Assembly: GCA_028280325.1 (NCBI GenBank)
Contig: JANQLZ010000067.1
Span: 1-64,000, forward strand
From: Bacillota bacterium
GTDB taxonomy: Bacteria; Bacillota; UBA994; PWPR01
Reading direction: 5' to 3'
Length of the DNA: 64,000 nucleotides
Shown piece by piece: positions 33,571-42,057 of this stretch. Every line of letters begins with the position of its first letter. Position 1 is the stretch's first letter. A program made the translations under genes and the position numbers. The notes under the pieces are model-generated. The model saw only the letters and a program-made list of their open reading frames with translations. It made no database searches and was not told where the DNA came from.

Positions 33571-34730
33571 TTATTATACTCCTTTGCCAGTTCGGTAATA
33601 GCTTGTACGGTATAGCTGATATCTGCTGGGGTATTAAAATAACCGATACTTAAACGGATTGTTCCCAACGGAAAAGTGCCAATAGTTTGATGGGATATTG
33701 GTGCGCAATGGATACCTGAGCGAGTCATAATTCCATATCTTTCGTCCAGCAGGATACTTGCTTCACCCATATCCAGGTTTTCAATAGTAATTGAAATGGT
33801 CGGCACCTGTTTCTCAGTATTACCCGAATAATATATTGTTACAAAAGGTATTTCTCTCAAACCTGCGACCAGCTGTTCTAGTAATGCCTGTTCATGCCTG
33901 CGGATATTTTCTAAACCGATGTCCAAAACAAATTTCACCCCAGCTCCTAATCCGGCAATGCCAGGGGTATTGTGGGTACCGCTCTCAAATTTCTCCGGCA
34001 TCATCTCTGGCTGTAACTGACTGGCAGAGCTGCTTCCGGTACCACCCTGAATGACCGGCTTGATTTCCCTGGCAGCCCTCTCACTTAAGATCATACCGCC
34101 TGTACCGGGTGGGCCATACAGCGCCTTGTGGCCGGTAAAAGCCAAAATATCTAAACCCAGATTTTGAAAATCCAGATCACAGTATCCCGCTGTTTGAGCG
34201 CAATCAGCCATTAACAACACCTTGTTCCTCCTGGATATCTCTGCGATCTCAGCTAAAGGGAGGATAGTACCGATAATGTTTGAGGCGTGATTGACAAGAA
34301 TCAGCCTGGTCTTTGCCCTGATTTCCTGTTCGATTTGCCCTGGGTCAATCTGCCCTAAAGCATTAGCCTTTACCCAGGATACTTCAATCTGCTTCTCCTG
34401 CTCTAAACAGCGCAGGGGTCTGGTAACAGCATTATGCTCCATACTGGTGGTAATAACATGATCGCCCTCTTTTAACAGGCCCAGCAGTACCATATTTATG
34501 GACCAGGTAATACCTGGAGTAAAGACAATGTATCTACTGTCTGCTACATTAAACAGTCTGGCAAGTGCAGATCTGGCATCTAATATTTTTCTTCCCGCTT
34601 CTATAGCACAGCCATAACCACCTCGGCTCGGGCTGCAGCCATTATGCTGCATAGTATCGTTAACTGCCTGATAAACACTGGCAGGCTTGGTCTGGGTTGT
34701 TGAAGCATTATCTAAGTAACATTTCTTCAT
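33567..34730 (-). CDS. Class V aminotransferase, cysteine desulfurase / selenocysteine lyase-like
   Basis: A 387-residue PLP enzyme of the NifS/CsdB superfamily, resembling the subfamily TIGR01977. The N-terminus is CYLDNASTTQTKP. The PLP lysine is in FTGHKALYGPPGTGG (Lys202). The catalytic Cys is in RSGIHCAPISH (Cys342), a loop shared with selenocysteine lyases. It would release sulfur or selenium from Cys or Sec. Its stop overlaps the start of the selenoprotein-like ogt by four bases, so the two are translated as a pair. This fits a link to selenium use, but the substrate is inferred. Confidence 0.82.
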   Translation of the reverse strand: MKKCYLDNASTTQTKPASVYQAVNDTMQHNGCSPSRGGYGCAIEAGRKILDARSALARLFNVADSRYIVFTPGITWSINMVLLGLLKEGDHVITTSMEHNAVTRPLRCLEQEKQIEVSWVKANALGQIDPGQIEQEIRAKTRLILVNHASNIIGTILPLAEIAEISRRNKVLLMADCAQTAGYCDLDFQNLGLDILAFTGHKALYGPPGTGGMILSERAAREIKPVIQGGTGSSSASQLQPEMMPEKFESGTHNTPGIAGLGAGVKFVLDIGLENIRRHEQALLEQLVAGLREIPFVTIYYSGNTEKQVPTISITIENLDMGEASILLDERYGIMTRSGIHCAPISHQTIGTFPLGTIRLSIGYFNTPADISYTVQAITELAKEYNK

Positions 34731-34806
34731 TTTATTGCCCTTCCTCTAGCGCATTATAAGTTATCCTTATTATACCATTAAAAAAATTAAATGAACAAAA
34801 AACTAA

Positions 34807-34854
34807 ACACAAAATGTTGTATGACCGATAGTAATAATGTACAATATATAGTAC
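34807..34854 (+). promoter_or_regulatory. Two NrdR boxes upstream of nrdD
   Basis: ACACAAAATGTTGTAT (34807-34822) and GTACAATATATAGTAC (34839-34854) match the NrdR box (ACACWATATnTWGTGT-like). They are 32 bp apart, about three helical turns, as is usual for NrdR tandem sites. They should repress nrdDG when dATP is high. Confidence 0.8.
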
Positions 34855-34883
34855 ACCACCAAATTTGTTAGGAGATATTACCA

Positions 34884-36965
34884 ATGATAACAAAAATCAT
34901 AAAACGTGACGGCCGTGAAGTGGATTTCGATATTACTAAGATTTCAGAAGCTATCTTCAAGGCAGCACGAGCAGTAGGGGGCCATAATCGAGGGCTTGCT
35001 GACAGTTTGGCGCAGCATGTCGTCGACATTTATCAGCAAACTCATCAACCAAATGATATTCCAACTGTGGAAGAAATTCAAGACATAGCTGAAAAAACAC
35101 TGATTGAATTAGGACATGCCCGTACGGCTAAAGCCTATATTATATACCGCAAACAGCGCAGTGAGATTAGAAACCTGAAAAATTCACTGCTGAACATTGG
35201 CAGCCTCATTGATGATTATCTCGAGGATAACGACTGGCAGGTAAGAGAGAATTCTAACATGGGCTACTCCCTGCAGGGATTAAACAACCACATTGCTACC
35301 ACCATCACCAAGAAGTACTGGTTAGAAAAGGTTTATCCCCATGAAGTCAGCCGCGCCCATATTAATGGTGACTTACATATCCATGACTTAGGTCTGTTAT
35401 CTGTCTATTGCTGTGGCTGGGATATCAGTGACCTGCTAAAAAATGGTTTTACCGGGGTCACAGGAAAAATCCAAAGTAAACCGCCCCGCCATTTCAGAAC
35501 AGCTCTGGGCCAGATAGTTAACTTCTTTTATACCCTGCAGGGAGAAGCTGCCGGGGCTCAGGCTTTGAGTAACTTTGACACCTATTTGGCGCCCTTTGTC
35601 AATGCCGACAATCTGACTTTCCCGGAGGTCAAACAGGCAATGCAGGAATTTATTTTTAATCTCAACGTGCCGACCAGGGTCGGTTTTCAAACCCCATTTG
35701 TCAATATTACAATGGATCTTCAGTGCCCAAAATCATTAGAGTCCTTGCCGGCAATTATTGGCGGGGTAGAACATCCTCAAAAGCTGGGACAGTTCCAAAG
35801 AGAAATGAATTTAATTAATAGAGCCTTCTGTGAAATAATGACTGAGGGAGATGCCAGCGGCCGGATATTTACCTTTCCGATTCCAACATACAATATAACA
35901 CGAGACCTGGACTGGGATAATCCGATTATTGATTTGGTTATGGAAATGACTATGAAGTACGGACTGCCCTATTTCTCGAATTTTATCAATAGCGATCTCG
36001 ACCCGGATGATGTGCGAAGTATGTGTTGCCGGCTGCGTTTAGATAACAGAGAACTGCGCCGTCGAGGAGGGGGATTGTTTGGCGCGGCACCTTTGACGGG
36101 CTCTATCGGGGTGGTAACAATTAATCTACCTCGGATTGGCTATACAAGCACTACAAAACAGGAATTCTTAGCCCGAGTTGGGGAGCTAATGGATATCGCC
36201 TGCACCAGTTTAGAAATTAAGAGAAAAATACTGGAAGATATGACTGATAATGGCCTATACCCTTATGCCCGATTTTACTTGAGGAATATCAAAGAGCAGA
36301 ATGATGAGTTCTGGGCTAATCATTTTAATACTATTGGCTTAATCGGCATGCATGAAGCCCTGCAGAACTTCATGAATAAAGGGATTGAAACACCTGAAGG
36401 CCAAAAATTTGCCATTGAAATTCTAGATTACATGAGAGCCAAACTGCAGGATCTTCAGGAAAGCTCTAATATGATGTACAACCTGGAGGCTACCCCTGGT
36501 GAAGGGACAACCTATCGCTTAGCTAAACTGGATAAAAAACGCTATCCCGATATCGTTACCTCTGGAAAAAAGGAACCGTATTATACTAATTCGACTCAAC
36601 TGCCTGTCGATTTCACAGAAGATATCTTCACTGCCTTTGAGCTGCAGGATGAGCTACAGACCCGTTACACTGGAGGAACAGTGCTGCATGGCTTTATCGG
36701 CGAGGCTCTGAGTGACTTGAATGCCACTAAACAGTTGATTAAAACTTTGGCGAGCAACTTTAGATTACCATACTTTACGCTGTCTCCTACTTTTTCGATC
36801 TGCCCTGAGCATGGGCATCTCAAGGGAGAACATTTTACCTGTCCTGATTGTCAGCAAGCCTGTGAGGTATGGAGTAGGGTAGTTGGCTACTATCGCCCTG
36901 TTCAATGCTGGAACGATGGCAAGCAGGAAGAATTTAAAGAGCGTCAAGAGTACATTATTGCTTAA
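34884..36965 (+). CDS. nrdD: Anaerobic ribonucleoside-triphosphate reductase, class III
   Basis: A 693-residue glycyl-radical enzyme reducing NTPs to dNTPs without oxygen. An N-terminal ATP-cone (about 1-90: ITKIIKRDGREVDFDITKI) is followed by the catalytic barrel, with LHIHDLGLLSVYCCGWDI near the active site. The C-terminal glycyl-radical motif is RVVGYYRP (Gly about 668). The zinc site reads CPEH...CPDC, with His in place of one of the usual four Cys. NrdR boxes lie upstream and the activase gene follows 14 bp later. Confidence 0.96.
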   Translation: MITKIIKRDGREVDFDITKISEAIFKAARAVGGHNRGLADSLAQHVVDIYQQTHQPNDIPTVEEIQDIAEKTLIELGHARTAKAYIIYRKQRSEIRNLKNSLLNIGSLIDDYLEDNDWQVRENSNMGYSLQGLNNHIATTITKKYWLEKVYPHEVSRAHINGDLHIHDLGLLSVYCCGWDISDLLKNGFTGVTGKIQSKPPRHFRTALGQIVNFFYTLQGEAAGAQALSNFDTYLAPFVNADNLTFPEVKQAMQEFIFNLNVPTRVGFQTPFVNITMDLQCPKSLESLPAIIGGVEHPQKLGQFQREMNLINRAFCEIMTEGDASGRIFTFPIPTYNITRDLDWDNPIIDLVMEMTMKYGLPYFSNFINSDLDPDDVRSMCCRLRLDNRELRRRGGGLFGAAPLTGSIGVVTINLPRIGYTSTTKQEFLARVGELMDIACTSLEIKRKILEDMTDNGLYPYARFYLRNIKEQNDEFWANHFNTIGLIGMHEALQNFMNKGIETPEGQKFAIEILDYMRAKLQDLQESSNMMYNLEATPGEGTTYRLAKLDKKRYPDIVTSGKKEPYYTNSTQLPVDFTEDIFTAFELQDELQTRYTGGTVLHGFIGEALSDLNATKQLIKTLASNFRLPYFTLSPTFSICPEHGHLKGEHFTCPDCQQACEVWSRVVGYYRPVQCWNDGKQEEFKERQEYIIA

Positions 36966-36979
36966 CGGACTGTGGACCG

Positions 36980-37666
36980 ATGATTGTTGATTTTATGCCC
37001 GTATCTCTTGTCGATTTCCCGGGAAATATAGCGACAACAGTCTTTATCGGCAGTTGTAATCTGAGATGCTGCTACTGCCATAATGCCAAACTGCTTCAGG
37101 CAAATACCCCGCCTGGCAAAGAAGAGGAGCTGTTTCACTACCTGGAAAGCCGTAAAAAACTGATTAACAGCGTCTGTATCACCGGTGGCGAACCCACCCT
37201 TTGGCCGGGCTTAATGAATTTTATCTTAAAGTTAAAGTCACTCGACTACAATGTTAAGCTGGATACAAATGGTACTAACTTGAGGGTGTTAAAGCAGCTA
37301 TTAGCCGAAAACCTGGTAGATTACATCGCCATGGACATTAAAACTACACCAGCCAAATACGCTGACTTTGGAGCGAGCAAATCAGATATTGAGAACATTA
37401 AGGGCTGTGTCGAGCTGCTCAAAAACAGCGACATTAACTATGAGTTCAGGACAACTGTAATTGAGAGTCAATTCTCCACTGCAGATGCCCTGGAGACAGG
37501 TCAATGGCTTGAAGGGGCGATGAATTACGTTCTGCAGGGCTTTAAATACAGCGACCAGTTATTAATGCCGGAAAGATGTCCTCAGTCAAATTGTCAGCTG
37601 GGTTATTTGGAACATTTGCAGGAAGTATTACGTCAGTATTTTAGAAACATAAAAATACGATACTAG
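36980..37666 (+). CDS. nrdG: Anaerobic ribonucleotide reductase activating protein
   Basis: A 228-residue radical SAM enzyme with CNLRCCYC (Cys26, 30 and 33 binding the 4Fe-4S cluster) and the SAM-binding CITGGEPTLW. It installs the glycyl radical on NrdD. It lies 14 bp downstream of nrdD in the same operon, with a weak ribosome site, so translation may be coupled. Confidence 0.93.
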   Translation: MIVDFMPVSLVDFPGNIATTVFIGSCNLRCCYCHNAKLLQANTPPGKEEELFHYLESRKKLINSVCITGGEPTLWPGLMNFILKLKSLDYNVKLDTNGTNLRVLKQLLAENLVDYIAMDIKTTPAKYADFGASKSDIENIKGCVELLKNSDINYEFRTTVIESQFSTADALETGQWLEGAMNYVLQGFKYSDQLLMPERCPQSNCQLGYLEHLQEVLRQYFRNIKIRY

Positions 37667-37747
37667 CAGATATTTGAAACCAGTGGCACTGTGACCCGCT
37701 ATGTGGTATGATATGCGAAGGTAATTAGTAATGGAGAGATTAAACAT

Positions 37748-38425
37748 ATGAAAAAAAGAGCTGTTATTTTTATATTAATGTTGTCCTTAGTTTTAACTAT
37801 GTCTGCCTGCCAGCAGGAGAGTGCGCCTGATCCCAATCGGACGTTGGTGCTTGTCAATGATGAAGCAATTATTCAATCTGAATTTGATATAGAATACACC
37901 AAAAGTGCCGACTATATCGAGTCCCTGGGCTCTACTATAACCCCTGAAATGGAGACTCAGCTCAAAAACGACGTTTTACAGTCGATGATCAGAGACTTAT
38001 TGTTAAAACAGTACGCCAAGAAGGACGATTACGAACCCACTGCAGAGAACATTGAGAACTTATATCAACAATATGTTACTCAACATGAAACCGAAGACAA
38101 ACTTAAGGCTGCCCTGGAAGAAAGAGGTTTTACTGTTGAAGACTTTCGCAGTGATCTGGAACTGCAGTTGGATATTGATTACTATCTGAATCAATACGTC
38201 AAGGACAATGATTTGGTCAGTATGACAATTGTTACCGACAAAGAAGTTGAGGATGAGTTTTTGCGTTATGTTTTAGAAACCGGGAATGAAACCCTCAAGC
38301 TGAGTGATGTTGAAGCGCAGATTAAATCGTCTTTAGGTCAGCAAAAAATGCGGACGCTGATAACTAAAATAACAGACCAGCTGATGATCGAAAGCAAAAT
38401 AGAAGACAAGGTTGTTTTTGAGTAA
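37748..38425 (+). CDS. SurA-N-domain lipoprotein (chaperone-like)
   Basis: A 225-residue lipoprotein. The signal peptide ends in TMSAC (Cys21). The rest matches the SurA/PrsA N-terminal chaperone domain (LVLVNDEAIIQSEFDIEY ... LKNDVLQSMIRDLLLKQYA, then the helical pair with FRSDLELQLDIDYYLNQYV). The parvulin isomerase domain found in PrsA is absent and the protein ends soon after the C-terminal helix. It probably binds exported unfolded proteins at the membrane surface. Confidence 0.8.
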   Translation: MKKRAVIFILMLSLVLTMSACQQESAPDPNRTLVLVNDEAIIQSEFDIEYTKSADYIESLGSTITPEMETQLKNDVLQSMIRDLLLKQYAKKDDYEPTAENIENLYQQYVTQHETEDKLKAALEERGFTVEDFRSDLELQLDIDYYLNQYVKDNDLVSMTIVTDKEVEDEFLRYVLETGNETLKLSDVEAQIKSSLGQQKMRTLITKITDQLMIESKIEDKVVFE

Positions 38426-38473
38426 AACCTCCTGGTTTCGTTCAGCATTAAAACATACCATAGTTAAGATGTA

Positions 38474-38516
38474 AAAAGCCTAATAACTGAGTTAAAGCTC
38501 AGATTATCAGGCTATT
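38474..38516. terminator. Bidirectional terminator
   Basis: AGCCTAATAA-CTGAG ... CTCAG-ATTATCAGGCT forms a long stem between the convergent SurA-N lipoprotein gene and rsgA. Confidence 0.7.
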
Positions 38517-38525
38517 GTATTTAGC

Positions 38526-39566
38526 TCAACTGCTTTTGTTTTTTATCTGTTTAATTCTGTTCTTTCTCTCCATATAGGCGGCTTCTTTCTGCAGCTTAAA
38601 GTAATTGCCAAGTCTTTTGGCTGACAGCTCTCCACTTTCGACAGCCTGCTTTACCGCACAGTGGGGTTCTGTCTGGTGCCGACAATCTCTAAACCTGCAG
38701 CTACGGGCCAGTTCTTCAATATCTTTAAACGTACTATTAATTCCCTGGTCTACATCCATGATATGCAGCTCTCTCATACCCGGAGTATCTATGACAATAC
38801 CCCCGTCCTTTAGCATAACCAATTCCCGGTGTGTTGTCGTATGTCGGCCTTTACTATCGCTACGGCGAACCGGGCTGGTAGATAGTATTTCTGACCCTGC
38901 TAAATAATTTATCAATGTTGATTTGCCCACCCCCGAAGAACCGATTAAAGCCACTGTCTGGCCTGTCTTGAGGTATTCTTTCAATATAGCTAATCCTTTT
39001 TGAGATACAACACTGACAACATGGGTGTTTACACCCAGAGCCGCGGTTTGAACCTGGCTCAATTTTTGAGGGATGTCTGCGCATAAATCCGCTTTTGTCA
39101 AAGCAATAACCGGACATGCTCCTCCTTCCCAGGCCATGATCAGGTAGCGTTCCAGTCTTCTGATGTTAAAATCCTGATTAAGCGAGATACAAATAAAGAG
39201 GTAATCAATATTGGCCGCCAAAATCTGCTCGCTTGTTTTCCGGCCGGCAACCTTTCGAGAAAACCTGCTTTTACGGGGAAAGATCTCATTAATAACAGAA
39301 TGGCCCAAGGCTGAATCTGCGGCATTGACAATAACCCAATCTCCAACCACCGGGTATTGATCCAGGCTATCAGTTCTGTGCTGCATTTTGCCAGATATAG
39401 CAGCTAATACTTCACCTTCTGCTGTGAACACTTTGTACAAGCCTCTATTGACAACCGCAACCCGACCCGCCAGGTAATCGCTGTTGTTTTTGCCGTTGTA
39501 CACTGTCAAGTAGTCTTGCAGCTTATCATTATAACCCAAACGTAATAAACGATCGTTAATCTTCAA
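38526..39566 (-). CDS. rsgA: Ribosome small-subunit biogenesis GTPase RsgA
   Basis: A 346-residue circularly permuted GTPase with the order G4 (ALTKADLC), G1 (GSSGVGKST, about 209-217), G3 (DTPGMRE). An N-terminal OB fold precedes these and a C-terminal zinc knuckle follows (CRFRDCRHQTEPHC, Cys/His ligands). It helps late maturation of the 30S subunit. The transcription start is not evident; a strong terminator of an upstream small unit lies 50 bp before the ATG. Confidence 0.93.
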   Translation of the reverse strand: MKINDRLLRLGYNDKLQDYLTVYNGKNNSDYLAGRVAVVNRGLYKVFTAEGEVLAAISGKMQHRTDSLDQYPVVGDWVIVNAADSALGHSVINEIFPRKSRFSRKVAGRKTSEQILAANIDYLFICISLNQDFNIRRLERYLIMAWEGGACPVIALTKADLCADIPQKLSQVQTAALGVNTHVVSVVSQKGLAILKEYLKTGQTVALIGSSGVGKSTLINYLAGSEILSTSPVRRSDSKGRHTTTHRELVMLKDGGIVIDTPGMRELHIMDVDQGINSTFKDIEELARSCRFRDCRHQTEPHCAVKQAVESGELSAKRLGNYFKLQKEAAYMERKNRIKQIKNKSS

Positions 39567-39613
39567 CTAAGAACCTCCATAATTTTTGTTGTTCCCAGCT
39601 CAAAATGTTTAAA

Positions 39614-39645
39614 ATAAAAACCCCTCATTTGATTAAGGGGTTTAT
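39614..39645 (-). terminator. Terminator of the small orphan transcription unit
   Basis: On the minus strand AAACCCCT-taatcaaat-GAGGGGTTT is followed by TTATTTT, a strong intrinsic terminator. It also forms on the plus strand, though with a poorer tail. Confidence 0.75.
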
Positions 39646-39792
39646 TGTCAAAAATGAATTTCTTGCTACCATGTTTTAACGTAGTGTAAAACTAAGCTAT
39701 AAACGTTGTAACAGCATCAACAATATCAAAATTTAAAATAATAAACCCTTAAAGCCAGGACCTGCTTTAAGGATGGCAACTGCTGATAGATA

Positions 39793-39849
39793 CTATCCTA
39801 AAGAGCAGGTGTTAAATGCAGCTGATGTTGACAAATACTGTTTATTCAT
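39793..39849 (-). CDS. Candidate 18-codon ORF in an orphan transcription unit
   Basis: The ATG at 39849 has AAGGAG nine bases upstream and encodes MNKQYLSTSAAFNTCSLG before a TAG. The frame stays open after the TAG for another 19 codons (to TAA at 39733), reading YLSAVAILKAGPGFKGLLF. A 9-bp hairpin CCTTAAAGC/GCTTTAAGG lies in that second part. The unit has its own consensus promoter and terminator (about 270 nt transcript). It could be a leader peptide, a dual-function small RNA, or the precursor of a small secreted peptide. No family is recognised. Confidence 0.4.
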   Translation of the reverse strand: MNKQYLSTSAAFNTCSLG

Positions 39850-39883
39850 GAAACACCACTCCTTTACTGAAATATCACCATTA

Positions 39884-39912
39884 AGTATAGTATTGTTCTT
39901 TTCAGTTGTCAA
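39884..39912 (-). promoter_or_regulatory. Near-consensus sigma-A promoter of the orphan unit
   Basis: On the minus strand TTGACA (39907-39912), a 17-bp spacer and TATACT (39884-39889) make one of the best promoters in the window, about 35-40 bp ahead of the small ORF. The remaining part of 39567-40050 shows no other gene. Confidence 0.75.
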
Positions 39913-40050
39913 TTAACCGCTGGTATTTTAAAATGGTGAATATAGATAAACTAAAACAGTGCAGATATGCAATCAAGCAATACTGTATGTTTATGAAGGT
40001 AATATTTACCTTAGCAGATCGTTAATAATACTGAGATAAGGAGCAAAACC

Positions 40051-41322
40051 ATGCCTGCTTTAAGTCTGCCATATGGTCACAAGTCGATTGATTTTTACAT
40101 TCCGGAACATAATTTGCTGGGTATAATCGAGCAGCAGAACACTTTACCGGTCTCTTCACCGCTGGAAGCAATTATTGACTCGCTGAACAGCCCGATAGCA
40201 TCCCCAAAACTTGGGGAACTGGTCAGCTTAAAGAATCCCCAAAAAATTGTTATTGTTGTCAACGATATTACCCGCCCCACACCCTACAACTACATGCTGC
40301 TCCCTCTGATTGAGACCCTTGCTCGAGCGGGCATTGCCGACAGTCAAATTACCCTGGTTGTTGCTACTGGCATTCACCGGCCCAACACTGCTGCTGAAAA
40401 TGAACAGGCCTACACCAAATCTATAACTGAGCGCTTTAAGATTATAAATCATAATCCCGATGCTGGCTTACAATATGTCGGCCAGCTCAGGGATGGTCAG
40501 CGCCTGCTGATAAACGCAGAGGTTGCTCAGGCTGACTTGCTGATAACCACCGGTTTAATTAACCTGCACTATTTTGCCGGCTACTCCGGTGGCAGAAAAT
40601 CCATTTTACCTGGCGTGGCAGCCAGGGAGCTAATCACCTATAATCATTCTCGCATGAATGAGCCGGGATGCAGCAGTGGCAGTGTTGACGATAACCCCGT
40701 ACACCATACCATGTTGGAGGCTGCCCGTTTAGTAAATGTCGACTTTATGCTCAATGTCGTGGTTAACGACAATAAGCAAATTGTTGAGGTTGTTTCAGGT
40801 GATATTGAGCAGGCCTGGCTTGAGGGTGTGCGGCGATGTCAAAAACTGTTTACCTACCCTCTGGGTCAAAAGGCAGATGTCGTCATTGCCAGTGCCGGGG
40901 GATATCCCAAAGATATCAATGTTTACCAGGCCCAAAAAGCTATCGAACATGCCGCTCAGGCTGTGAAACCCGGCGGGGCTATTGTCCTCTGCGCCTCTTG
41001 CAGTGAGGGCTATGGTGAAGACACCTTTGAACAGTGGATGAACCGTGCTGCCAGCTGGCCTGATATAGTAGCCCGTTTTCATCAAAAATTTGAGCTGGGC
41101 GGACACAAAGCTTTTGCCCTGGCTCGCTCCCTTGCCGACAAACAGCTCATTTTGATATCTGATCTGGCTGAGCCAGTTGTAAAAAATCTGTTAATGACAC
41201 CTGCCCAGTCTGCAGCAGAGGCTCTAAACCTAATCCACAACCAATACGGGCCAAACTGGTCAGGCTATATTATGCCCAATGCCAGCGGGGTCCTGCCTGT
41301 TAAGGAGGTAAGTTATGAGTAA
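40051..41322 (+). CDS. larA: Nickel-dependent lactate racemase family protein
   Basis: A 423-residue protein of the LarA (DUF2088) family, which uses a nickel-pincer nucleotide covalently bound to a lysine to racemise lactate or related 2-hydroxyacids. Recognisable segments are VNDITRPTP, VATGIHRPN (His ligand), and LINLHYFAGYSGGRKSILPGVA with His and the cofactor-binding Lys. The cofactor genes larB, larC and larE are not in the window. The true substrate could be another 2-hydroxyacid. It overlaps the next gene by 8 bp. Confidence 0.9.
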   Translation: MPALSLPYGHKSIDFYIPEHNLLGIIEQQNTLPVSSPLEAIIDSLNSPIASPKLGELVSLKNPQKIVIVVNDITRPTPYNYMLLPLIETLARAGIADSQITLVVATGIHRPNTAAENEQAYTKSITERFKIINHNPDAGLQYVGQLRDGQRLLINAEVAQADLLITTGLINLHYFAGYSGGRKSILPGVAARELITYNHSRMNEPGCSSGSVDDNPVHHTMLEAARLVNVDFMLNVVVNDNKQIVEVVSGDIEQAWLEGVRRCQKLFTYPLGQKADVVIASAGGYPKDINVYQAQKAIEHAAQAVKPGGAIVLCASCSEGYGEDTFEQWMNRAASWPDIVARFHQKFELGGHKAFALARSLADKQLILISDLAEPVVKNLLMTPAQSAAEALNLIHNQYGPNWSGYIMPNASGVLPVKEVSYE

Positions 41323-42040
41323 ACAGAATGTCTACGATAATCAGGTATTTTTTGAGGGGTACTGTCAGACCCGCGCTAAAGCTGTAAACTATAATGATCT
41401 GCTGGAAAAACCAGCTGTAATAAAGCTTTTGAGCTCCAAACACTACGATAGAGTGCTGGACCTGGGCTGTGGATTTGGCACTTATTCTGGATATTTAGCT
41501 GATCGAGGCTCAAAGGTTACGGCAGTTGACATCTCCCGAAAAATGATTGATAAGGCCAGGTTAGAAAACTACCATCACAATATTGAATATCGGCAAGCCA
41601 CTATGGAAGATTTTAATTACCCCAGCAACACGTACAACCTGGTGTTGAGCACCTTAGCCTTGCATTATATCCAAGAACTGGACCCAGTAATTCATAACAT
41701 AGCAAACTCCCTGACAAATGATGGAGATTTTATATTTACTGTCGAACACCCGTCAGCACGGGCAGCCAAAGATATGGGCTGGGAAAGAGATGAAAGAGGA
41801 GAAAAACGCCACTGGCGGCTGGCTAATTATTTTGAAAGAGGAGAGCGCCAGGAACACTGGATAGTTGACGCAGTTATCAAGTATCACCGGACAATATCCG
41901 ATTATTTTTATCTGCTGAAAAACAATGACTTTATTGTCCGGGATCTCATTGAAATCGAACCGGATGCTGATACTGCCAAACTGTTGCCGGAAGCAGTGCA
42001 GCGGCCTTCTTTTTTGCTGATTAAAGCCGTCAAGCTCTAA
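41315..42040 (+). CDS. Class I SAM-dependent methyltransferase
   Basis: A 241-residue methyltransferase. Motif I is VLDLGCGFGTYSGYLADRG (about 48-66), then VTAVDISRKMIDKA and LVLSTLALHYI. It belongs to the UbiE/Methyltransf_11-25 type. It starts inside the end of larA with AAGGAGG, so the two are co-expressed. The substrate is unknown. Confidence 0.85.
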   Translation: MSKQNVYDNQVFFEGYCQTRAKAVNYNDLLEKPAVIKLLSSKHYDRVLDLGCGFGTYSGYLADRGSKVTAVDISRKMIDKARLENYHHNIEYRQATMEDFNYPSNTYNLVLSTLALHYIQELDPVIHNIANSLTNDGDFIFTVEHPSARAAKDMGWERDERGEKRHWRLANYFERGERQEHWIVDAVIKYHRTISDYFYLLKNNDFIVRDLIEIEPDADTAKLLPEAVQRPSFLLIKAVKL

Positions 42041-42057
42041 ACTGGCATACTGCTGGC

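Noticed and set aside
37748-38425. PrsA-type foldase
   Set aside because: The parvulin isomerase domain is absent, so only the SurA-N chaperone part is claimed.
39733-39849. Pyrrolysine read-through of the TAG in the small ORF
   Set aside because: No pyl genes or other TAG-interrupted genes are seen, and several genes in the window end in TAG normally.
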